Origin: Sphingomonas sp. | GTDB lineage: Bacteria > Pseudomonadota > Alphaproteobacteria > Sphingomonadales > Sphingomonadaceae | Assembly (NCBI GenBank): GCA_021154945.1 | Contig: JAJNQF010000126.1 | Location: 1-13,434 of the forward strand | DNA: 13,434 bases | Direction of reading: 5' to 3' | In this document: piece after piece, positions 6,768-12,336 of the stretch | Layout: every line of letters starts with the position of its first letter | Numbering within the stretch: position 1 is the first letter of the stretch | Notes under the pieces: generated by a model | Told to the model about the DNA's origin: nothing | The model's database searches: none | The model's input: the letters and a program-made list of their open reading frames with translations, nothing else | Position numbers and translations under genes: made by a program

Positions 6768-8366
6768 TCAGCTGGTCGGCAGCGCGGTGCAGGCGGTGCT
6801 GGTCGTACCGAAGCTCGCGCGGTTCGAGTTGCAGGTCCAGCCGCGGTACCAGGTGTCGGTGGTACCGTTGACCGCACCGACATAGCTCGTGTTCACGAGG
6901 AACGAGCTGCCCGATGGGTTGAGCGTCGCCGCGTTGAACGCGGTGGTCGTGGTCGACACGCCGGCCGGCAGGAACGTGCCCGTGACGGCCGAACCGACGG
7001 CCGCGCTCTCGGTGTTGTTGGTGCCGGCGCGGAAGAGGGCCTGCTGCTCTTCGGTCGTCACGGTGACGCCGTTTACGGTGGTTGTCGCATACGGCGTCAG
7101 GCAGCTGAACACGACCGAGTTGAATACCGGCGGCCCCTTGTCCTCCAGTGTCGTGCTGGCGGGACGGATGGTCGTCTTGCCGCCTGCGTCGGCGCCGGCG
7201 ATGACGTTCAGGCACGCGCTGCTCGGATTGCTGACGATGCCGTTGACGAAGGTCGCATCGGCACCACCGCGCAGACGGATCGCCGCGTTGGTCGCGGTCG
7301 AGGTCTGGATGAAGGTGAAGTTGGCAAGGTTGTAAGCCTGGCGCGGCAGGGCATCTTCCGAACCGTTCGAGTCGATCTCGGTCGAGTAGTTGTCGGTCTG
7401 CGTGTTGTTCGGCTTCTGGATCGCGAGCACGAACTGCACGAAACCCTGCCAGCCGACATCGGTATCCAGGCCGTCATCGTCCGAACCGGTCAGCGCGAGA
7501 TAGCGCAGGTTGCTGCGGCCGCCGAAGATCTCGATGCCGTCGTCCGAGCTGTTGTGGATCTGGATGTGATCGAGCACGGTCGCAGACCCGGTGCCGCCGA
7601 GCGTCAGGCCCTGAAGCTCGTTGTTCGGGCTGATGACGGTGCCCGAATACCGGATCTGGACGTAACGGATGGTGCCGCTGTTGTCGGTCGGGATGGCGCC
7701 GCCGTACAATGCGGTGCTGGTGCCCTCGACGACGTTCTCGCAGGCTGCGTTACCGCCGGGGACGGTGGTGTTGCAGTTAGAGATCGGCGCGCGACCCGCC
7801 AGGATGATGCCGCCCCACAGGCCCTGCGATTCGTCGGTGACGCCGCCGGTCAGGTTAGCCTGTGCGGTGAAGATGATCGGCTGCGTCTCGGTGCCCTCGG
7901 CGATCAGCTTCGAGCCGCGGTTGACGACCATGTAGTCGTTGTCCGCGTTGGTGGTGTTCGCATAGACCAGCGAGCCGGCCGCGATCGTCAACGTAGTGGG
8001 GATGCCCGTCGGCACGGTGCCGGCACCACCGATGTCGACACCGACATCGACCCGGCCGTTGATCTCATAGGCGACGCCCGCGACCTTCGGCAGGCTGAGC
8101 GCGGTGGTGATCAGCGACGGCAGGCGGCACGAACGGTAATTGCCGAGCACGCCGACGTCGGTGGTGCCGGTCGGGCACGACGTGGCGGGCGTACCCGGGG
8201 TCGGCGTCGGCGTCGGCGAAGGGGTCGGGCTCGGCGTCGGCGTACCCGGAACGACGATCACGCCCTCACCCGGCGAGGCGACACTGTCAGCGCCATCGCA
8301 GGCCGAGAGTGCGAGGCAGGCAGTGCCCGCCAGCAGGACAAGACTCGTGCGCTTGAAGATGGTCAT
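6768..8366 (-). CDS. Surface-type lipoprotein with predicted parallel beta-helix; ElpS-like candidate
   Basis: This is a 532-aa lipoprotein of a family often annotated as hypothetical. The N-terminus MTIFKRTSLVLLAGTACLAL is a type II signal peptide with lipobox LSAC, so C23 would be acylated. D24 at the +2 position would be an inner-membrane retention signal under the E. coli Lol rule, which may not apply here. A Thr-Pro/Ser-Pro repeat linker (about 42-58) then holds the body away from the membrane. The body has short Gly/Asn/Asp-turn strands typical of right-handed beta-helices, including the block QGLWGGIILAGRAPI (181-195) and acidic turns NSSDDGIEIFGG (272-283) and GSDDDGLDTDVGW (294-306). 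Eight further Cys (64, 80, 198, 209, 385, 422, 512, 526) fall in sequential pairs, suggesting four disulfides. The ATG at 8366 has GGGAG 8 nt upstream. It is the first gene before the TonB receptor and follows the Pho-type repeat array. No catalytic motif was recognised. The ElpS link is by context, not by alignment. Confidence 0.85.
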   Translation of the reverse strand: MTIFKRTSLVLLAGTACLALSACDGADSVASPGEGVIVVPGTPTPSPTPSPTPTPTPGTPATSCPTGTTDVGVLGNYRSCRLPSLITTALSLPKVAGVAYEINGRVDVGVDIGGAGTVPTGIPTTLTIAAGSLVYANTTNADNDYMVVNRGSKLIAEGTETQPIIFTAQANLTGGVTDESQGLWGGIILAGRAPISNCNTTVPGGNAACENVVEGTSTALYGGAIPTDNSGTIRYVQIRYSGTVISPNNELQGLTLGGTGSATVLDHIQIHNSSDDGIEIFGGRSNLRYLALTGSDDDGLDTDVGWQGFVQFVLAIQKPNNTQTDNYSTEIDSNGSEDALPRQAYNLANFTFIQTSTATNAAIRLRGGADATFVNGIVSNPSSACLNVIAGADAGGKTTIRPASTTLEDKGPPVFNSVVFSCLTPYATTTVNGVTVTTEEQQALFRAGTNNTESAAVGSAVTGTFLPAGVSTTTTAFNAATLNPSGSSFLVNTSYVGAVNGTTDTWYRGWTCNSNRASFGTTSTACTALPTS

Positions 8367-8370
8367 TCGA

Positions 8371-8379
8371 GAGACTCCC
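8371..8379 (-). promoter_or_regulatory. Ribosome binding site of the lipoprotein gene
   Basis: On the minus strand CGGGAGTCTCTCGA precedes the ATG at 8366. The GGGAG lies 8 nt before the start codon, a good Shine-Dalgarno spacing. It supports this start and is the strongest ribosome binding site among the complete genes of the window. Confidence 0.6.
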
Positions 8380-8440
8380 GGTCGAAATCGTTGATCTGAT
8401 GGATCGACTCAGGCTCCCCCCTGCCGACCTCGATTAGGCG

Positions 8441-8446
8441 ACTATG
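8441..8446 (-). promoter_or_regulatory. Candidate -10 element downstream of the Pho-type array
   Basis: On the minus strand CATAGT lies 8 nt after the last GTCAC core of the array, where PhoB-activated promoters place a -10 element instead of relying on a good -35. The E. coli distance is, from memory, about 10 nt, so this spacing is slightly short. A start near 8434 would give a leader of roughly 70 nt. No TTGACA-like -35 is present at the usual distance, as expected for an activator-dependent promoter. Confidence 0.4.
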
Positions 8447-8450
8447 CGGG

Positions 8451-8516
8451 GCGCGTGACGTTACGATGCGATTTGCGTGACGCTTGCATGACTGCGATAT
8501 GACCGTTCGATGACAG
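8451..8516 (-). promoter_or_regulatory. Tandem Pho box array: six half-sites with exact 11-bp period
   Basis: Read on the minus strand towards the lipoprotein gene, six 7-mers start exactly 11 bp apart: CTGTCAT (8516-8510), CGGTCAT (8505-8499), CAGTCAT (8494-8488), GCGTCAC (8483-8477), ATCGCAT (8472-8466) and ACGTCAC (8461-8455). Five contain GTCAT or GTCAC; only the fifth is poor. The 4-nt spacers are CGAA, ATCG, GCAA, GCAA and CGTA. The known PhoB site is a direct repeat of CTGTCAY with a 4-nt spacer, one dimer per 22 bp, so this array could hold three PhoB dimers on one face of the helix. It ends about 88 bp upstream of the start codon. Another OmpR-family regulator with similar geometry cannot be excluded. 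Confidence 0.85.
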
Positions 8517-8663
8517 CGCGCCCGGCGAAGGGTTGAAATCGGGGCGCGCGAACACATCTCTTCCGATCCGGCGCGCGATGATTTACAGGCGCAGCCAGAG
8601 TCACCGCTGGCGCATCCCTGCGACCGTGCGGTCAGACCATCATTACAGGATATCTCGACAACA
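8517..8663. other. Upstream region of the DUF6481-like gene; no clear element
   Basis: This is the part of the 297-bp divergent intergenic region (8367-8663) beyond the Pho-type array. It must contain the promoter of the plus-strand DUF6481-like gene. TTGAAA at 8533-8538 could be a weak -35, but nothing resembling a good -10 lies at 16-18 nt, and no GGAAC-type general-stress promoter was seen. AGGA at 8647-8650 lies 13 nt before the start, too far for an ideal ribosome binding site. No coding potential was recognised. Confidence 0.35.
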
Positions 8664-8999
8664 ATGGCCTCTTTCAAGGACCCCAGTTTCCAGGACCGCA
8701 CGAGCAGCGCAGCCGCCGCCAAGCAGAAGGCGCTCGAAGCGCTGAAGGCGAAGCCGCCGATCGACGAAGCCGTCGTCGCCGAGCGCCTTGCCGCGCGCGA
8801 AGCCAAGGAACTCGCCGAGCGCGAGAAGCGCGCCGCCAAGCGTGCGGCCGAGGACGAGGCCAAGGCTGCGAAGAAGGCCGAAGCCGAGGCTGCTGCTGCG
8901 AAGAAGCGCGAGGCCGAGGCCAAGGTCGAGCTGACCGACGCCGAGAAGAAGGCGATTCGCGACGCGAAATATGCGGCGCGGAAGAACAAGAAGAAGTGA
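8664..8999 (+). CDS. Small Ala/Lys/Glu-rich protein, DUF6481 family
   Basis: This is a 111-aa protein resembling the DUF6481 family, which is common in sphingomonads and of unknown function. From about residue 14 to 90 it is almost entirely Ala, Lys, Glu and Arg (for example LAAREAKELAEREKRAAKRA), predicting one long, highly charged helix or coiled coil. The ends are MASFKDPSFQDR and a basic tail, AIRDAKYAARKNKKK. It has no signal peptide or membrane segment, so it is probably cytoplasmic; the Lys-rich tail would allow nucleic-acid or ribosome contact, but this is conjecture. It is divergent from the Pho-type-controlled lipoprotein and monocistronic, and is followed by a short hairpin and a long palindrome. 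The open antisense frame over it is a composition artefact. Confidence 0.8.
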   Translation: MASFKDPSFQDRTSSAAAAKQKALEALKAKPPIDEAVVAERLAAREAKELAEREKRAAKRAAEDEAKAAKKAEAEAAAAKKREAEAKVELTDAEKKAIRDAKYAARKNKKK

Positions 9000-9004
9000 T
9001 GTTG

Positions 9005-9026
9005 GGGGCGGCCGTGGTGCCGCCCC
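9005..9026 (+). terminator. Short GC hairpin after the DUF6481-like gene
   Basis: Six bases after the stop codon an 8-bp perfect stem (GGGGCGGC with GCCGCCCC) closes a 6-nt loop. No T-run follows, so it is a terminator-like or mRNA-stabilising hairpin rather than a textbook intrinsic terminator. The larger palindrome at 9067-9170 may do most of the terminating. Confidence 0.45.
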
Positions 9027-9066
9027 GCTAAGGCGGCGATACTGACAGGTCGCCCAAACCCGAACT

Positions 9067-9170
9067 CCACCCTGGCGAAGGCCGGGGCCCAATTGGAAAA
9101 GTTCCGGTAACGGAGCGCAGTTCGTCGTTAGCGACGTTCCCCAGTTGGGCCCCGGCCTTCGCCGGGGTGG
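9067..9170. repeat. Second long intergenic inverted repeat, different family, convergent junction
   Basis: The arms at 9067-9096 and 9141-9170 are reverse complements at 28 of 30 positions, with a 44-bp centre. Both differences are T-for-C changes that become G-U wobbles in a plus-strand transcript, so the RNA stem is continuous there. The arms carry GGCGAAGGCCGGGGCCCA, which from memory is a common sphingomonad intergenic repeat. The arms are unrelated to those of the palindrome at 3805-3940. It sits between the convergent DUF6481-like gene and the efflux operon and probably serves as a two-way 3'-end structure. The rest of the gap (9000-9240) holds no recognisable gene. Confidence 0.85.
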
Positions 9171-9240
9171 TTGCGTGTGGGGCGCCGCACGACCTCTCCA
9201 GACCAAGGAAGTGCGGATAACGGACGGCTGAGGGTGTCCC

Positions 9241-10701
9241 TTATTCCGCCTGTTCCCAACCGCCCCCCAGCGCCTTGAACAGCGCTACCGTCAGCTGACG
9301 CAACTGTGCGTCGCTCGCCACAAGCTGCTCCCTCGCCGACAAAACATCCGTCTCGGCATCCAGCAGCGTATTCTGCGCCACGAATCCCGTGCGGTACTGC
9401 GACTCCGCCGCCTTCGCGCTGCTCTGCGCATCGACCACCGCCCGCTGCAACGCTGCATTCCGACGCCGTTCGGCCGCGATCTGCGCCAGCGGGTCCTCGA
9501 CGTCGCGCAACGCCTGCAACACGGTCGAGCGATAGCGGAGATACGCCTGCTCGCGGTCTTCTTCGCGCGACTTCACGGTCGACTTGCGCCGGCCCCAGTC
9601 GAGCAGCGGGAACTGCGCCGCACCGCTCGCGGTCAGCTGGAGGCTGTCGCCCGAGAACAGATTGCCGAGCGCGGTCGAGATGAGCTGGCTCATGCCGGTC
9701 AGGCTGAACTTCGGGTACATATCCGCCACCGCGACGCCGATATCGGCGGTAGACGCGGCCAGATCGCGTTCGGCCGCGCGGATGTCGGGACGTCGCCGCA
9801 ACAGCTCGGAGGGCAGCCCGGCGGGGATCGTCGGCACGCCGAGCGGCGCGACCGAAGGCGCCGCGAGTTCGGTCATCAGCGTCGCAGGCGGCTCGCCCAG
9901 CAGGATCGCGAGCGCGTGCATGCGGACGTCGACATCGGCGCGAACCGGTTCGGCACGCGCCTCGGTCGAAGTTATCGAGGCCCGCTGGCGCGTCACGTCG
10001 ATCGGCGGGACGAGGCCGACCTTGGCGATGTTGCCGGCGATGGTCAGGGAACGGCGCTGGTTGGCGATCTCGCCTTCGATCGTCGCGAGCTGTGCCTGGT
10101 CGAGCCGGAGCGCGAAATATGCCTGTGCGACTTCGGCGGCAAGCGTCACCGCGGCGTCGCGCTTGGACCAGATCGCCGCCTCGGTGCGCGCGCGCGCGCC
10201 CTCGGTGCTACGGCGGACGCCGCCGAACAGGTCGAGTTCCCAGCTTGCATCGAAGCCGACCGAATAGGTTGTGATCCCGCTGCCGGGCAGCGCGATGCCT
10301 CCGGCCGAGCCGGTGCCGCCTGCGCCCGTACCGCCGCTGAACGCGCGCGCGATCGACGCGAGGCCGGCATTCTTGCTGAACTCGATATGGCTCGGGCTGG
10401 CGCTGGCGTTGACGCTCGGCAGGCCTTGCGAGCGCGCGACGATCTCCTGCAACCGCGCTTGGCGCACGCGCGAGGCGGCGATCGCGATGTCGGGATTGCC
10501 CTTCAGTGCGCGCTCGACGAGGCCGTCCAGCTGCGGATCGCCGAACGCCGACCACCAGCGCGCCGGGTCGACGGTCGCACCTACGCTAGCCTGCGGCCCG
10601 ACGAACGCCGGCGGCACCGGCATTTCCGGCGCCACATAGTTCGGACCGACCGTACAGCCCGCGAGCAGGGCTGCTCCAACGAGCGAAAACCGCGCACGCA
10701 T
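9241..10701 (-). CDS. Outer-membrane efflux lipoprotein, NodT/OprM family (TolC-like)
   Basis: This 486-aa protein is the outer-membrane channel of the tripartite efflux system encoded with it. A type II signal peptide ends in LLAGC with C16 as the lipid anchor, followed by TVGPNYVAPEMPVP, the typical OprM/NodT start. Two OEP repeats follow. The first contains WWSAFGDPQLDGLVERAL (49-66) and WELDLFGGVRR (154-164). The second contains GLPSELLRRRPDIRAAERDL (295-314) and ends near ALFKALGGGW. A Gly-rich stretch (FSGGTGAGGTGSAGG, 121-135) interrupts the first repeat. The start ATG at 10701 overlaps the TGA of the MFS gene by one base (TGATG), so translation is probably coupled. It is the last gene of the operon, ending 70 bp before the palindrome. 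The family is secure; the exported compound is unknown. Confidence 0.93.
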   Translation of the reverse strand: MRARFSLVGAALLAGCTVGPNYVAPEMPVPPAFVGPQASVGATVDPARWWSAFGDPQLDGLVERALKGNPDIAIAASRVRQARLQEIVARSQGLPSVNASASPSHIEFSKNAGLASIARAFSGGTGAGGTGSAGGIALPGSGITTYSVGFDASWELDLFGGVRRSTEGARARTEAAIWSKRDAAVTLAAEVAQAYFALRLDQAQLATIEGEIANQRRSLTIAGNIAKVGLVPPIDVTRQRASITSTEARAEPVRADVDVRMHALAILLGEPPATLMTELAAPSVAPLGVPTIPAGLPSELLRRRPDIRAAERDLAASTADIGVAVADMYPKFSLTGMSQLISTALGNLFSGDSLQLTASGAAQFPLLDWGRRKSTVKSREEDREQAYLRYRSTVLQALRDVEDPLAQIAAERRRNAALQRAVVDAQSSAKAAESQYRTGFVAQNTLLDAETDVLSAREQLVASDAQLRQLTVALFKALGGGWEQAE

Positions 10702-12335
10702 CAATGCATCCCTCCCGAGGGCGCGCTGCCGGTCTTGCCGGAGCGCATGAATAGAACCAGTGGCGCGACGACCAGCACGACCACCATCATCGCGCGGAAC
10801 ACGTCGAGGAAGGCGAGCATCGTCGCCTGCCGCTGCATCTGACTGTAGAGCACCGCCAGCGGCGTGGTCGACGGATCGCCCTGCCCCGCAAACGCGCCCG
10901 CCGCCTTCTGCATCCAGTCGTTGTAGTTCGGATCGAGCGGGTTGAGCGTCTGCGTCAGTTCCGACTGGTGCCGCTGCAATCCGCCTGCGAGCTGGGTCTG
11001 CGCGAAGCAGATGCCGATCGTGCCACCCAGATTGCGCGACACGTTGAGCAGGCTGGAGGCCTGCGCGGTCTGCGTCTGCTTGAGCCCGACATAGGCGATC
11101 GCGTTGATCGGCACGAACAGGAACGGCAGCGCCATCGCCTGGAACAGCCGCGCGAACGCCGCGTCGGAGAACGCGATGTCGGCGGTCAGGTGGCTCATGT
11201 TCCACAGCGCGAACGCCTGGACGAGCAAGGCCGGGAAGAGCAGGAAGCGGACGTCGACCAGCCCACTCAGCCGCCCTGCGAACGGCACCATGACGAGCGT
11301 CGCGAGGCCGCCGGCGGTCAGCGCGAGGCCTGCGTCGAGCGAGCTGTAGCCGAGCACCTGTTGCAGCATCTGCGGAATAAGCTGCGTGGTGCCGAACAGG
11401 ATCATGCCGGTGACGCCCATCACGCCGATCGTCAGCGCGAAATTGCGGTTCTTCATCAGCTTGAGATCGATCACCGGGTCCTTGTGGTTCAATTCCCAGA
11501 TGACGAGGCTGACCAGCGACACCGCTGCGATGATCGCCGACATCACGATGAAGCCGCTCGCGAACCAATCCTCGCGCTCGCCCCGGTCGAAGGTGAGTTC
11601 GAGGAAGCCGAGCCCCAGCGCGACCAGCGCGACGCCGACATAGTCGATCGTCAGGCCGTTCTTGAAGCGCTCGTCGCGGTCCTTCTTCACTTGCGCCGGC
11701 TCGTCGACGAAGGTCTCGACCGCGAACCACGCGGCGATCCCGACGGGGACGTTGATCAGGAACACCCAGTGCCAGCTCGAATATTCGACGATGTAGCCGC
11801 CGAGCGTCGGCCCGAGCACGGGGCCCACCACGACGACGATCGCGAAGGCCGCGAACGCCATGCCGCGCTTTTCGGGCGGGAAGGTGTCGGCGAGGATCGA
11901 CTGTTCGACCGGCGCGAGACCACCGCCGCCAATGCCTTGCAGCACCCGCGCGACGACCAGCGTACCGATATTGGGCGCGAGGCCGCAGAGCAGCGACGCG
12001 AGCGTGAACAGCGCGATCGACAGGAGGAAGTAGCGTTTCCGCCCGATCGCATCGGACAGCCAGCCCGAGATCGGGATGACGATCGCGTTGGCGACGAGGT
12101 AGCTGGTCAGCACCCAGGTCGCCTGATCGGTGGTGATCGACAGCCCGCCCGAGATATGATCGAGCGCGACGTTGGCGATCGAGGTGTCGAGCACCTCCAT
12201 GAAGGTCGGAATCGAGATGATCGCGACGATCAGCCACGGGCTGTACTTGCCCGCCGCCGACCGGCTCGGCGACCAGACATGGCCGCCGCCCGCATCGGCT
12301 TTCGCCCCAGTTTTTTGAGCGGGCGCCTTGGCCAC
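10701..12335 (-). CDS. emrB: DHA2-family MFS multidrug exporter, EmrB-like
   Basis: This is a 544-aa proton-driven exporter of the 14-helix DHA2 family and the inner-membrane pump of an EmrAB-type system that expels hydrophobic drugs or uncouplers. Family motifs are present: LDTSIANVAL at 50-59 in helix 1, motif A GWLSDAIGRKR at 91-101, and antiporter motif C GPVLGPTLGG at 171-180. The visible hydrophobic segments fit 14 helices, and the tail ends SGKTGSAPSGGMH. I place the start at a GTG (12335), one base after the EmrA stop codon and with AAGG about 10 nt upstream. An ATG further upstream (12416) would overlap emrA by about 80 bp and add residues unlike this family. The stop overlaps the next gene by one base. 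The gene order emrA-emrB-outer-membrane factor makes a full envelope-spanning complex. Confidence 0.92.
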   Translation of the reverse strand: MAKAPAQKTGAKADAGGGHVWSPSRSAAGKYSPWLIVAIISIPTFMEVLDTSIANVALDHISGGLSITTDQATWVLTSYLVANAIVIPISGWLSDAIGRKRYFLLSIALFTLASLLCGLAPNIGTLVVARVLQGIGGGGLAPVEQSILADTFPPEKRGMAFAAFAIVVVVGPVLGPTLGGYIVEYSSWHWVFLINVPVGIAAWFAVETFVDEPAQVKKDRDERFKNGLTIDYVGVALVALGLGFLELTFDRGEREDWFASGFIVMSAIIAAVSLVSLVIWELNHKDPVIDLKLMKNRNFALTIGVMGVTGMILFGTTQLIPQMLQQVLGYSSLDAGLALTAGGLATLVMVPFAGRLSGLVDVRFLLFPALLVQAFALWNMSHLTADIAFSDAAFARLFQAMALPFLFVPINAIAYVGLKQTQTAQASSLLNVSRNLGGTIGICFAQTQLAGGLQRHQSELTQTLNPLDPNYNDWMQKAAGAFAGQGDPSTTPLAVLYSQMQRQATMLAFLDVFRAMMVVVLVVAPLVLFMRSGKTGSAPSGGMH

Positions 12336-12336
12336 C

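Noticed and set aside
8199..8245. Short-period GC-rich repeat that could be taken for a microsatellite or regulatory repeat.
   Set aside because: It is the coding sequence of the Thr-Pro/Ser-Pro stalk of the lipoprotein, in frame.
6765..8399. 544-aa plus-strand open frame.
   Set aside because: Antisense to the lipoprotein, whose signal peptide, lipobox and ribosome binding site are clear. The antisense frame has no protein-like features.
8643..9206. Minus-strand frames over the small DUF6481-like gene.
   Set aside because: They read the Ala/Lys/Glu helix codons backwards as Leu/Ser/Phe-rich sequence and cross the palindrome. No ribosome binding site or family features.
10702..12237. Upstream extension of the outer-membrane factor frame to make a 998-aa protein.
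   Set aside because: The extra part is an out-of-frame reading of emrB. The true start at 10701 is followed by a proper lipoprotein signal peptide.
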